NCBI RefSeq assembly: GCF_963455295.1
Contig: NZ_OY734020.1
Location: 434,001-498,000 of the forward strand
Reading direction: 5' to 3'
Source of the DNA: Candidatus Thiodiazotropha sp. CDECU1
GTDB taxonomy: Bacteria > Pseudomonadota > Gammaproteobacteria > Chromatiales > Chromatiaceae
Length of the DNA: 64,000 nucleotides
Shown here: positions 16,560 to 24,988 of the stretch, in pieces
Numbering within the stretch: position 1 is the first letter of the stretch
How the letters are laid out: each line of letters opens with the position of its first letter
Notes under the pieces: generated by a model
Database searches by the model: none
Seen by the model: the letters and a program-made list of their open reading frames with translations, nothing else
What the model was told of the DNA's origin: nothing
Program-made: the position numbers and the translations under genes

Positions 16560-17210
16560 GTGGTTACAAGCGCGAGAACACGAATTGCGGCTTGGCTCCG
16601 TAGTATGAAAAGCCGTGGTTTTATTGGCCCACGCTATCAGGGGCTTAGTGGTAAATTGCGTTTACTGGTTCAGGGCTTCCTTATTCATACTGAGATTGTG
16701 TCGTTCGCTGATGCAGCATGGTGGAAAGAGACAGTGTCTGTCCCCGATGGATGCGAGTTGATCCACCTAGACAGCTTCGAAGCGTCAATCCCCTATCTCC
16801 CTGCGCTCAATGAAGCCTATGGCCGGGACCTGTCGAGCGAATGGAAGCGCTATTTCGGCTGGGGACAGACCTGCGCATTACTCACCGTCAAGGATGAGGT
16901 TGCTGCGTTCGGTTGGCTGCAAAGTGGTGATGTCGGCGCTAAATGTTACTATTTACAACTACAACCTGGCGAGTTCCGGGCTGTGCGCGAAGGTGTGTTG
17001 CCTGGGTTTCGGGGGCAAGGGCTCTATCCTGTACGTCACCAGTTGCTGCTAAGCTCTCTTTTCGCGCGCGGCGCCTCACGTGTCTATATCGATGCATATG
17101 AGGATAATGTACCATCCTGGAAGGGGCACAAACGAGCCGGATATCGTGAATTTGGGCGGATACGCGTATTCACTCCACTTGGCCTGGTCGAGTATGCCCG
17201 GTGGATATAA
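16560..17210 (+). CDS. GNAT-fold N-acetyltransferase
   Basis: Predicted acyl-CoA-dependent acetyltransferase of 216 aa. The GNAT core is in the second half: REGVLPGFRGQGLYPVRHQLL carries the V/I-x-P-x-x-R-G-Q-G acetyl-CoA loop (about residues 143-160) and YIDAYEDNVPSWKGHKRAGYREFG is the N-x-x-S-x-x-x-x-x-K-x-G-F motif. The start is uncertain: GTG at 16560 or ATG at 16605, neither with a strong Shine-Dalgarno sequence. It is followed after 36 bp by a FemAB-like acyltransferase and a deacetylase-like gene, which together suggest modification of a cell-surface glycan or cell-wall component. Confidence 0.8.
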   Translation: MVTSARTRIAAWLRSMKSRGFIGPRYQGLSGKLRLLVQGFLIHTEIVSFADAAWWKETVSVPDGCELIHLDSFEASIPYLPALNEAYGRDLSSEWKRYFGWGQTCALLTVKDEVAAFGWLQSGDVGAKCYYLQLQPGEFRAVREGVLPGFRGQGLYPVRHQLLLSSLFARGASRVYIDAYEDNVPSWKGHKRAGYREFGRIRVFTPLGLVEYARWI

Positions 17211-17246
17211 CATGTCCAATGAATACAATCAGACCCGATAGACATT

Positions 17247-18281
17247 ATGCAACGCCTACATTTAACTTACACACCTTATCGAATGGAGATGTCGGAATAC
17301 GATGAGGTAGCCCGGCGATTCGAAGAGTTTTCATCCAAAACACTATTTCATGAACGGCCCTGGCTCGAGTATCTTGAGGCCACTGGTAAAGGTAAACCAG
17401 AGGTGCTTGCGCTGCGCGATGAGGCTGGCGATACCCCTGCATACCACATCTGGCTGACCAGGCGAATCGGGCCTGTTAAGGTCATGGGTAGCCCGCTTCC
17501 TGGCTGGACCACGAATTTCATGGGGCCATTGATGGGTGCCGACACCGACCTCGATTCGGTGCTTGTCAGTCTAAAGCGGTATATGTGGCGTAACGGTTAC
17601 CTCTATGCTGAGCTGAAAAACCAGGCGCTCGATGAAAACAAAATGCTCGCCCACGGATTTCAACCCGTGCGGGATGTTACGGCTGTGTTGCAGATTGCGC
17701 CTACTGAAGAAGAGACCTGGAGCAAGTTGAAAAGCACCGCGCGCAATCGTGTTCGCAAGGCCCAGAAGTCTCTCGTAGCTGAAGCCACAACAGACATGGA
17801 TATGATTGATGAGTACTACGAGTTGATCGTCGAGCGATATCGTGAGCAGGGTATGAGCTTTCCATTCTCAGTCGAGAGGCTGAAGACCCTTGCGCGTTGT
17901 CTCTTGCCTCACGGTCGGTTGCTGCTGGTCAAGGTAATCCATGAAGGAGAACTCGCTGCGGCGGGCCTGTTTCCCCATGATGAGCGCACAATCTACTACT
18001 TCGGGGGCGCATCCAAGCGCAGCCTGACCAAATTGTGTCCCAACGAGCTCATGCACTGGACCGCCATAAGCCATGCCGTTGAACAGGGAATAGGCAGTTA
18101 TGATCTTTGTGGGACCAGTCAGTTCAAACGCAAATTCGGCGCAACCAACGAAGAAGTGATCACTTGGTGTTATTCACCAGTTCCAGGACTGTTGTTGGCA
18201 CGCACCGCGCTGATTCGTCTCCACTGGGCGCGCTTGCGATTGCTGCACCGGTTGAAAAGTTGGATGGGCGGAAAAAAATGA
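17247..18281 (+). CDS. FemAB/GNAT-6-type acyltransferase
   Basis: Predicted member of the FemAB-related double-GNAT superfamily (344 aa), which transfers aminoacyl or acyl groups onto wall precursors or exopolysaccharide. The pattern WLTRRIGPVKVMGSPLPGW, the K-rich TARNRVRKAQKS helix near residue 160, AAAGLFPHDERTIYYFGGAS and the closing YDLCGTSQFKRKFG block are typical of FemAB-like proteins in PEP-CTERM/EPS loci. No signal peptide is present. Its TGA overlaps the ATG of the next gene (ATGA), so translation of the two is coupled. Confidence 0.8.
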   Translation: MQRLHLTYTPYRMEMSEYDEVARRFEEFSSKTLFHERPWLEYLEATGKGKPEVLALRDEAGDTPAYHIWLTRRIGPVKVMGSPLPGWTTNFMGPLMGADTDLDSVLVSLKRYMWRNGYLYAELKNQALDENKMLAHGFQPVRDVTAVLQIAPTEEETWSKLKSTARNRVRKAQKSLVAEATTDMDMIDEYYELIVERYREQGMSFPFSVERLKTLARCLLPHGRLLLVKVIHEGELAAAGLFPHDERTIYYFGGASKRSLTKLCPNELMHWTAISHAVEQGIGSYDLCGTSQFKRKFGATNEEVITWCYSPVPGLLLARTALIRLHWARLRLLHRLKSWMGGKK

Positions 18282-19246
18282 GGTTTCCCGGGGGAGCCAA
18301 ATTTGCATTCACAGTCTTCGATGATACCGATGTTTCCACAGTGGCGAATGTTGCGCCGGTTTATGATTTGCTCGATGAATTGGGATTTCGTACCACCAAG
18401 TCGGTGTGGATGCTGCGGGGTGACACCGAAGGATCCAACTTCGCGCGTTCTGAGACCATGCAGGATAAGCACTATCGGGAGTTCGTGTTAGACCTCCACA
18501 AGCGTGGATTTGAGATTGCATTCCATGGGGCGGCAATGGAATCCTCGCGGCGTGAGGATGTCATGGCGGCCCTGAAATCATTTGCACAGGAGTTCGGTTC
18601 CCCACCAAATGCACATGCCAATCATGCTGAAAATCGCGATAACCTCTATTGGGGCGGGGAGCGGTTCTCTTCATTGCCTCTGCGCATGTTGGCGTGGATG
18701 ATATCGAAACTGCGTTCAGACAATGATCCCGCTTTCTCAGGCAATCACCCGGACTCCCCCTACTTCTGGGGGGATCTCTGTCAGCAACAGGTTAAGTACG
18801 TGCGTAACTTCTGTCTGGATAACATTAACCTGCTGAATGTGAATCCCTCGATGCCCTACCACAATCCCCGCAAGCCATACGTCAACTACTGGTTTTCAGC
18901 CCTTGATGCGCCAAACGTCACCAGTTTTAATCATTTGTTGACGCAATCAGCGGTGGATCGGTTGGAGGAACAAGGTGGGGTATGCATCGTTGCTACACAT
19001 TTTGGCAAGTTTTTTGTCCGCGATGGGGTGGTCGATCCTTCAACTCAGTCCATTCTGGAGTACATCTCAGGTAAGAATGGTTGGTACGTGCCGGTGTCGG
19101 AACTGCTCGATTATATGCAGAGCCAGGCTCAGGGGAATGGCCTGCTCAGTGCAACAGAACTACTTCTATTGGAGTTGCGCTGGCTGATATACCGTTTGCG
19201 AGCCAGTGGACGTGACGAGCGTCCCGACTGGGTGGTCAGGGATTGA
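18278..19246 (+). CDS. Polysaccharide deacetylase-like protein
   Basis: 322-aa protein whose N-terminal strand FAFTVFDDTDVSTVANV fits the NodB-type deacetylase fold with its DD metal motif. FEIAFHGAAMESSRRED supplies the expected HG...H-like second region and VCIVATHFGKFF a late conserved His. The classical H-x-x-x-H motif appears altered (HGAAMESS), so activity on N-acetyl sugars is uncertain. The start at 18278 is used because it overlaps the upstream stop as ATGA and begins at the domain boundary; an upstream in-frame ATG at 18107 lies wholly inside the previous gene. Last gene of the operon. Confidence 0.75.
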   Translation: MRFPGGAKFAFTVFDDTDVSTVANVAPVYDLLDELGFRTTKSVWMLRGDTEGSNFARSETMQDKHYREFVLDLHKRGFEIAFHGAAMESSRREDVMAALKSFAQEFGSPPNAHANHAENRDNLYWGGERFSSLPLRMLAWMISKLRSDNDPAFSGNHPDSPYFWGDLCQQQVKYVRNFCLDNINLLNVNPSMPYHNPRKPYVNYWFSALDAPNVTSFNHLLTQSAVDRLEEQGGVCIVATHFGKFFVRDGVVDPSTQSILEYISGKNGWYVPVSELLDYMQSQAQGNGLLSATELLLLELRWLIYRLRASGRDERPDWVVRD

Positions 19247-19296
19247 GGCTATTGATACAGGTATGGATGATTAGTTTGTCTGCTGTTTTTTTGATT

Positions 19297-19455
19297 GGCT
19301 GGAACGGTTTATTCACATAAATGGGTAGTGATTGAACGATTCGTTCAATGTTTCTGAGTCTAGGATCCAGGGCAGACTCAGCAACGATTCATTCCCTTTC
19401 GAAGTAGGTCAAATTACACCAAAGTAGGTAGTACGTGTAACACTCTGTATTCCCC
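19297..19455 (+). promoter_or_regulatory. Enhancer-type activator site block of the dodecahaem cytochrome gene
   Basis: Two palindromic sites, TGGAACGGTTTATTCAC (19300-19316) and TTGAACGATTCGTTCAA (19332-19348, perfect except the centre), lie 32 bp apart centre to centre, three helical turns. Further down, CTTTCGAAGTAG (19396-19407) and TGTAAC (19436-19441) are conserved. The same block, in the same order and orientation relative to its gene, lies at 48972-48823 upstream of the cytochrome c/DUF302/TlpA operon; the spacing differs by only one 10-bp step. It ends about 80 bp before a sigma-54 type promoter, so it is best read as upstream activator sites. Confidence 0.8.
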
Positions 19456-19535
19456 TACAATTTGTCATCCAATACAACTATAAAATTGTTCCTTCGCTTG
19501 GATTTTCTAGCTCTCGACCCCTTATGAATTTGTCT

Positions 19536-19551
19536 TGGTATGGATCTTGCC
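19536..19551 (+). promoter_or_regulatory. Sigma-54 (RpoN) promoter
   Basis: TGGTATGGATCTTGCC has the invariant GG at -24 and GC at -12 separated by ten bases, and matches TGGCACG-N4-TTGC at most positions. Its -12 element lies 210 bp after the centre of the perfect palindrome and predicts a transcript start near 19562, giving a leader of about 124 nt. The equivalent site at 48729-48744 is TGGTATAGTTCTTGCA. Confidence 0.75.
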
Positions 19552-19685
19552 ATTATTACCATGCATTGCGTGTGTTTATCAGTGGGGAGTGATCACAAAC
19601 AAGAGGTTGAATGGGTGTGAAATCCCTTTTCGCCGCTTCCGTCGGTCGGAAGCATCTTTTCTTATTCTTTTGGGAGCTAAAAAAA

Positions 19686-22037
19686 ATGAAACGCCTAGCA
19701 TTACTTGCAGTAGTGGCGTTAGTCGGATGGGGTAGTGGAGGTTCTACTTTCGTCCCTATCGCTGAAGCCGAAGGCAAAGCCTGTCTGGCTTGTCACGATG
19801 GCGTTGAACGCTTTAGTGACGGCGTCATGCAGGAAGATATTGAAAAGATGGGCGCCGAACACGGCGATCCCGCGGGTTGCGTGGTCTGTCACGGTGGTAA
19901 CCCAGCCGAAGAGAAGGACAAGATGAAGGCCCATATGGGCTCTCCTTCCGACCTTGCCAAGAAGGGTGGTCCCAAGAACTTCCTCCCCGATCCCGGCGCA
20001 ATGCCGGTAAACGACCAGGCCTGTGGTCAGTGCCACTCCGGTTACTACGATCGTATGAACAAGTCCCTGATGAATACCGAGGCCGGTAAGCTGCAGGGTA
20101 ACATGTGGTCCTGGGGCTATCAGAAAGACATGAAGGTTGTCTGGGGCAACTACGACGTGATGGACGAAGATGGTCCTGTACCTCTGGTGGGTACCAAGGC
20201 CTACAAGAAGTACATGAAGGACTTCGTCAAGAAACATCCGGACCAGATGCCCAAACGTCTGAAACAGCTGCCTCAGGTGGATCTGGCCAAGTTGACCGAC
20301 AATCCCAATCATGCGGGTCTTACCTACTCCCGTCATGACTGTCAGCGCTGTCACGTTGGCGTTACCGGTCGCGACAAGCGTGGTGACTATCGTGGTTCCG
20401 GTTGTTCCGCCTGTCACGTGCCTTACTCCAATGATGGTTTCTACGAAGGCGGCGATCCCACCATCAAGAAGGACGAAGCGGGTCACATACTGACTCACCG
20501 CATGCAGGGCACCCGTAAGAGCAAGGTCAAGGTTGGCGAGGTTGAATACTCCGGTATCCCGGTTGAAACCTGTGTCTCCTGTCACAACCGCGGTAAGCGT
20601 GTCGGCGTGAGCTATCAGGGCATCATGGAACAGCCTTACGGCTCTCCTTTCAATGCAAAGGGTAAGAAACAGCCGAAGATGCACACCAAGCGTTACCTGT
20701 TCATCAAGGAAGACCTGCATCATGAGATGAACTCCATTGCGGGTAACCCGAAAGGTGGGATGCTGTGTCAGGACTGCCATACCACCATCGACCTGCACGG
20801 TGACGGCAACATCGCCGGTACCACCCTGGCTCAGGTTGAGGTCGAGTGTGAAGACTGCCACGGTACCTTCAACACGCTACCCTGGGATCTGCCCCTGGGC
20901 CGTGGTGAAGAGTTCGGTGAGATGAAGGACGGTATGCCGACTGCCAACGCCAATCCTCGCGGTCTTGGCAAGAAGTGGCCGGAGTACATGAAAGACGCGA
21001 CCCAGTACGAACCTGAGGATGGTTTCCTGCTGACCGCTCGCGGCAACCCCCTGGGTAATGTGGTGAAGAAGGGCAAGGACGTTATCGTTCACTCCGCCAA
21101 CGGTCTGGACTTCAGGGTTCCACTGCTGAAGCAGATCGGCGACGAAGGCACCTTCAAATCAACCCTGGCCAAGGTTTCCATGTTCCTGATCCCTCAGCAT
21201 CAGAACAACATGGAGTGCTACGCTTGTCACGCCGACTGGGTTCCCCAGTGTTATGGCTGCCATGTCACTGTTGACTACTCCAAGGGCAATGAGGGTACCG
21301 ACTGGCTGGTCAACGCCAATAATCGTGATCCCAAGACCGGTCTGACCCCGGATGCGCCTCCTACCACCAACGGCATGAAGAGCCCGGGCAAAGTCATGGA
21401 GACCCGCTCCTATCTGCGTTGGGAGACTCCGGTACTCGGTATCAACGGTGAAGGCCGTGTCAGTCCGATGATGCCTGGTTGTCAGGTAACCACCACGGTT
21501 ATCGACAAAGACGGCAAGACCCTGGTCAATAACAAGATCTGGGAAACCCCTGAAGGCCCAGGTATCGACACCGCCGCCGTACAGCCTCATACCGCTGGCC
21601 GTAGCGCGCGTAGCTGTGAGTCCTGTCACGACAATCCCAAGGCATTGGGCTACGGTGTTGAAGGCGGCCGCTTCCTGCTGGGTGCTGACAAGGACTTCGT
21701 CCTGGATCTGAAGGACTCCGCTTCCGGTAAGATCATTCCTCAGAAGACCCAGGTTCAGATCCCCGGTATCCCCGGCCTGACCTACGACTGGTCTGCGATC
21801 GTTACTGAGGATGGCGAACAGCTGAGTTCCGTAGGTTCTCACTGGCCGCTGACAGGTCCTCTGCCTGATGAGAAGCGTGACGCCATCGAGAAGACCGGTG
21901 TCTGCCTCGGATGTCACGAAGAGCGTTTCAATCCTGACTTCTGGAACAAGGTATCCCAACCTGGCGTTATGGATAGCTTCGAACACCAGCAGTTCATGAA
22001 GAAAGCGCTGAAGGCTATTGCTGCTCAGAAGAAGTAA
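19686..22037 (+). CDS. Periplasmic dodecahaem c-type cytochrome
   Basis: Exported multihaem electron carrier or reductase, 783 aa. A signal peptide ends near residue 28 (IAEAEG). Twelve CXXCH motifs are present, from CLACH at residue 33 through CVVCH, CGQCH, CQRCH, CSACH, CVSCH, CQDCH, CEDCH, CYACH, CYGCH and CESCH to CLGCH at residue 740. One further cysteine, at about 599 (MMPGC), is not in a haem motif and no CXXCK motif occurs. I do not recognise it as a characterised multihaem enzyme (not NrfA, Hao, Otr or MtrA in pattern). GGGAG sits 9 nt before the ATG at 19686; the in-frame ATG at 19611 lacks this. A terminator follows at 22081. A sigma-54 promoter with enhancer sites precedes it. Confidence 0.88.
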   Translation: MKRLALLAVVALVGWGSGGSTFVPIAEAEGKACLACHDGVERFSDGVMQEDIEKMGAEHGDPAGCVVCHGGNPAEEKDKMKAHMGSPSDLAKKGGPKNFLPDPGAMPVNDQACGQCHSGYYDRMNKSLMNTEAGKLQGNMWSWGYQKDMKVVWGNYDVMDEDGPVPLVGTKAYKKYMKDFVKKHPDQMPKRLKQLPQVDLAKLTDNPNHAGLTYSRHDCQRCHVGVTGRDKRGDYRGSGCSACHVPYSNDGFYEGGDPTIKKDEAGHILTHRMQGTRKSKVKVGEVEYSGIPVETCVSCHNRGKRVGVSYQGIMEQPYGSPFNAKGKKQPKMHTKRYLFIKEDLHHEMNSIAGNPKGGMLCQDCHTTIDLHGDGNIAGTTLAQVEVECEDCHGTFNTLPWDLPLGRGEEFGEMKDGMPTANANPRGLGKKWPEYMKDATQYEPEDGFLLTARGNPLGNVVKKGKDVIVHSANGLDFRVPLLKQIGDEGTFKSTLAKVSMFLIPQHQNNMECYACHADWVPQCYGCHVTVDYSKGNEGTDWLVNANNRDPKTGLTPDAPPTTNGMKSPGKVMETRSYLRWETPVLGINGEGRVSPMMPGCQVTTTVIDKDGKTLVNNKIWETPEGPGIDTAAVQPHTAGRSARSCESCHDNPKALGYGVEGGRFLLGADKDFVLDLKDSASGKIIPQKTQVQIPGIPGLTYDWSAIVTEDGEQLSSVGSHWPLTGPLPDEKRDAIEKTGVCLGCHEERFNPDFWNKVSQPGVMDSFEHQQFMKKALKAIAAQKK

Positions 22038-22080
22038 GCTGCAGTAGCAGGCGGTAAAGAGGTGATTATCACCTGAATGG

Positions 22081-22115
22081 ATGGAGCCAGTCCTTTGGGC
22101 TGGCTCCATTTTTTC
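22081..22115 (+). terminator. Rho-independent terminator after the dodecahaem gene
   Basis: ATGGAGCCAG and CTGGCTCCAT form a perfect 10-bp stem with a nine-base loop, followed by a T-run. It lies 43 bp past the stop, so the next gene is probably expressed by leak-through or its own promoter. Confidence 0.9.
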
Positions 22116-22162
22116 ACCCCTTTTTTTAAATTTTATGACTGCCTTCGATTGCGGTATTGATC

Positions 22163-22195
22163 TAGGGCCTATCGGATTAGTGTTAACAGGCCCTA
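22163..22195 (+). repeat. Short intergenic inverted repeat (type copy)
   Basis: TAGGGCCT ... AGGCCCTA forms an 8-bp stem enclosing ATCGGATTAGTGTTAAC. It is the most complete copy of a dispersed element whose core ATTAGTGTTAACAGGCCCTA recurs at 14471 and 47028, with weaker copies at 2162 and 10451. It has no T-run and is separate from the upstream terminator. Confidence 0.65.
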
Positions 22196-22314
22196 AAGCA
22201 GTTGTCTGTTTTTAAGATATATTTTTTGCCTATATTTTATTGTTGAATAGATCTTGATTTACGACTCTATGCTTCAATGATGAAACTTTCAGAATTGTAA
22301 TCGGTAGGAATGTG

Positions 22315-23454
22315 ATGGTTAAAAGAGCGTTCAAATGGTTGTCGGGAACAGGCCCACGCAGCCTGGTGCTTGGTATCGGTATCGTTGCCGGTATTATTGG
22401 TTGGGGCGGTTTTAACACCTTCATGGAATATACCAATAGTTATGAATTCTGTACTTCCTGCCACGAAATGAGCGTGGTGAAGGGGGAGTATCAAGAGTCT
22501 GCCCACGCACACAATCCCTCTGGTGTCCCGGCTATCTGTTCAGACTGCCATGTGCCGAAACCCTGGGGTGCAAAACTGGTGCGTAAAATCATGGCGACCA
22601 AGGAGTTGTACCATTGGGCATTGGGAACCATCGATACGCCGGAGAAGTTTGAACAACATCGGATGCAACTTGCCAATAAAGTATGGGATACCATGGAGAA
22701 GAGTGACTCCCGCGAGTGCCGTAACTGCCATACGAACGAAACAATGCTGACTGACAAGCAGACTTCATTGGCGCAAAAGATGCACAAGAAGCTTATGAGT
22801 GGTGAACAGACCTGTATCAATTGTCACAAAGGGATTGCCCATAAATTACCTGTGGAGAGTCTTTATGCGAAGATGGAAGCCGAATATCAGACAGAAACCA
22901 ACAATTCCCAACTGGCTGACAAAGCGGTTGTGATCCTGCCTGAAGCGGAAATGACAGCTACTCCGGATGGCGAGGATCCTTTGGCAACACTGTATGGCGG
23001 TACGCCTTTGATGGTTGTCAAACAGGAGGGAGATTGGGTTCAAGTGACAAGTGAAGGTTGGGACAGGGAAGAGGGCAGTCAGATCTTTATAGATTTCAAT
23101 CGTGCTGTCGCGCTGGCGAAGATGAATTTCGATGGTATGGATCGAGTGGAGAAGATAGAGAGCAGGCTGGAGCCGGAGTATGAGTTGACCTGGAACCGTA
23201 TCAAGCTCACCGGATGGGTGCCCCGCGCTGCCGTTGGACCCAGTGAAGAGAGGTTCTGGGAGTATGTGACCGACCTGCATGAGGTGGATTGCAATCTGTG
23301 TCACAAAACCTATCCACGTGATAAGTGGATCATGTTCGATTGGCGCAATAATCTGAAGGAGATGCGCCGTTACACCAAACTGAGTCAGGAACAGTTGCAA
23401 TTGGTCAGTAACTGGGTGCTGCGCGGTGCGCGTAATGATGCGGAGGCGGATTGA
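22315..23454 (+). CDS. NapC/NirT-TorC-like pentahaem quinol dehydrogenase
   Basis: Predicted membrane-anchored quinol oxidase subunit that passes electrons from the quinone pool to periplasmic partners; 379 aa. One N-terminal helix (about 17-37) is followed by the NapC tetrahaem module with CTSCH (then EM as in NapC), CSDCH, CRNCH and CINCH. An SH3-like stretch (LYGGTPLMVVKQEGDWVQV) and a C-terminal fifth haem CNLCH follow, the layout of TorC rather than of plain NapC. The start at 22315 has AGGA 5 nt upstream. No terminal oxidoreductase of the TorA type is adjacent, so the dodecahaem protein just upstream is the likely electron acceptor. The next gene's ATG overlaps its stop. Confidence 0.88.
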   Translation: MVKRAFKWLSGTGPRSLVLGIGIVAGIIGWGGFNTFMEYTNSYEFCTSCHEMSVVKGEYQESAHAHNPSGVPAICSDCHVPKPWGAKLVRKIMATKELYHWALGTIDTPEKFEQHRMQLANKVWDTMEKSDSRECRNCHTNETMLTDKQTSLAQKMHKKLMSGEQTCINCHKGIAHKLPVESLYAKMEAEYQTETNNSQLADKAVVILPEAEMTATPDGEDPLATLYGGTPLMVVKQEGDWVQVTSEGWDREEGSQIFIDFNRAVALAKMNFDGMDRVEKIESRLEPEYELTWNRIKLTGWVPRAAVGPSEERFWEYVTDLHEVDCNLCHKTYPRDKWIMFDWRNNLKEMRRYTKLSQEQLQLVSNWVLRGARNDAEAD

Positions 23455-24035
23455 TGAAAAAGCCACTGGTTATGGCTGTTTTGATCTTGGCGTTTGGATA
23501 TTGCGTCGGTCCTGCCTTGGCAAAGGCGGCGGATGAAGGCGCGATGAAAGAACCGCAGATGCCCATGCCGATGCAGCGGGATCACCTGTTCGAAGAGCGA
23601 GCCGGAACCTGGAAGGCGACATGCGACGAGATGGAGGAGAACAAGGTCTACTGCCGCATGTTTCACATCGAACAGTTCGGTGAGTGGAAAGCCAAGAATT
23701 TTATCCAGGTGGGGCCAGCGTGGACACCGGATTCCATTGGCTTTGTGGTCGCCACCTACCAGGGATTCAAGGCGGGAACCACTGTCACTATCGGCATCGA
23801 TAAGCACAGCCGTCACAAGATCACGGCACCCAAGGGGAACAACCTGATGATCTCCCCTGAAATTGCCGCGAAGATCCTTGATGAGATGGAGAAGGGACAC
23901 AAAATTGTGGTCACTTTCAACTCTCACAGCGGGGTCCGCCACCTCACTCTGGCCGACTTGGGGCCATATAAAGAGCTACTGGCGAAAGTGAAAGGGCGAT
24001 TGGCGAAAAACAGCCAGGCGACAAGTGCTGAATAG
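23454..24035 (+). CDS. Periplasmic IalB-like protein
   Basis: Exported protein of 193 aa with a signal peptide ending near residue 24 (ALAKA). The core TWKATCDEMEENKVYCRMFHIEQ shows the W-x-x-x-C ... Y-C-x-M pattern of the invasion-associated locus B family, a periplasmic beta-sandwich of unclear biochemical role. GTTVTIGIDKH and ISPEIAAKILDEMEKG follow as in that family. Its ATG overlaps the TGA of the quinol dehydrogenase (TGATG), so it is translationally coupled to it. It probably serves as a partner or assembly factor of the redox system, which is inference from position only. Confidence 0.72.
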   Translation: MKKPLVMAVLILAFGYCVGPALAKAADEGAMKEPQMPMPMQRDHLFEERAGTWKATCDEMEENKVYCRMFHIEQFGEWKAKNFIQVGPAWTPDSIGFVVATYQGFKAGTTVTIGIDKHSRHKITAPKGNNLMISPEIAAKILDEMEKGHKIVVTFNSHSGVRHLTLADLGPYKELLAKVKGRLAKNSQATSAE

Positions 24036-24058
24036 GGAACAGTGGGTTTGGAGTGGTT

Positions 24059-24988
24059 ATGGCTAGATTGGTTATCGTAGTTATCGCGCTCTGTTTGGGG
24101 CTTATTACTCAGGTGGTTGCTGGTGATATGCCTGCCAAAGAGACGCCACAAACTGGTTTCCGCGTGGGTGTTACACAGCCGCCTATGTTTACCCTGGCTT
24201 CTGCCCTGGCATGGGGCAGCCCGGTGGAAGTCCTGTTGGTAGAGAGGGATGTGGATGCTCGCTGGCAGATACCCGATGATCTCACGGTCCTCTTCTGGAG
24301 TGGTGCGACGTTAGAGCCCGAGCTTGGGAAGCAGTTGGCGGAATCCGGCCAGGCATCAGTCTCCTTGATTGACGCTGCAGGGGTTCACCAGTTGGCCAAA
24401 CGAACCCCGGCAGACTGGAAAGGACCGAATGAAGATGACGATCCGCACATGGAGTCATTGGGAAAGGGATATGGCATGGTGCAAACCATTCGACCCGAAG
24501 GCCTGATAGACACAAAGTATTGGCTCGATCCGTTGAACGCAATGGCGGCCCTGGAAGCGATAACCATGGTTTTCCAGGGATTGGATCAACGCAACCACTG
24601 GGGCTACCAAAGTAATTCAGATCAGATTATCCAGGCCCTATGGGAGCTGGATATTCGGATTAACAAGCTGTTGCACGAAGCCAGTAGTCACCCGTTTGTG
24701 GTCTTGCAGGATGACTTTCAGTACCTTGAACAGCGCTATAAGCTGATAACAGTTCCAGCCGGCGGAAGCGCCCGGGACATCGTTGATAAGGCCAAGGCCC
24801 GGGGCGCAAAATGCGTGGTGGCGGCAGAACCTTTTGATCAGCATCTCCAATCCATATTGGATCAGGCTGGTTTGAACAGTGTTGTATTGGATCCCGCTGG
24901 TCAAGAGATGCCCAAAACCACGGGAGGCTACTTTCAGTGGTTTGGCAATCTGGTATCCAAACTGAATCACTGCGTGACTCGATCATAA
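24059..24988 (+). CDS. ZnuA-like (cluster A-I) periplasmic binding protein without metal ligands
   Basis: Exported 309-aa protein with the fold signature of zinc/manganese ABC solute-binding proteins: FRVGVTQPPMFTLASALAWG, VLFWSGATLEPEL, KYWLDPLNA, and the C-terminal VVAAEPFDQHLQSILDQAG block. The residues that bind metal in ZnuA are changed: the DPH-x-W histidine region reads DTKYWLDP and the FHDA histidine region reads LQDDF. No histidine-rich loop, ABC permease or ATPase is present. It is therefore probably not a zinc transporter component but a repurposed binding protein. GGAG precedes the ATG at 24059; its stop overlaps the next start (TAATG). Confidence 0.75.
   Translation: MARLVIVVIALCLGLITQVVAGDMPAKETPQTGFRVGVTQPPMFTLASALAWGSPVEVLLVERDVDARWQIPDDLTVLFWSGATLEPELGKQLAESGQASVSLIDAAGVHQLAKRTPADWKGPNEDDDPHMESLGKGYGMVQTIRPEGLIDTKYWLDPLNAMAALEAITMVFQGLDQRNHWGYQSNSDQIIQALWELDIRINKLLHEASSHPFVVLQDDFQYLEQRYKLITVPAGGSARDIVDKAKARGAKCVVAAEPFDQHLQSILDQAGLNSVVLDPAGQEMPKTTGGYFQWFGNLVSKLNHCVTRS

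Noticed and set aside
18107-18277. Longer start for the deacetylase-like gene
   Set aside because: The added 57 residues overlap the FemAB-like gene in another frame; the ATGA overlap at 18278 is a better start.
19719-20861. 380-codon minus-strand frame opposite the dodecahaem gene
   Set aside because: It is antisense to twelve CXXCH codons and strong coding bias on the plus strand. No start signal and no domain.
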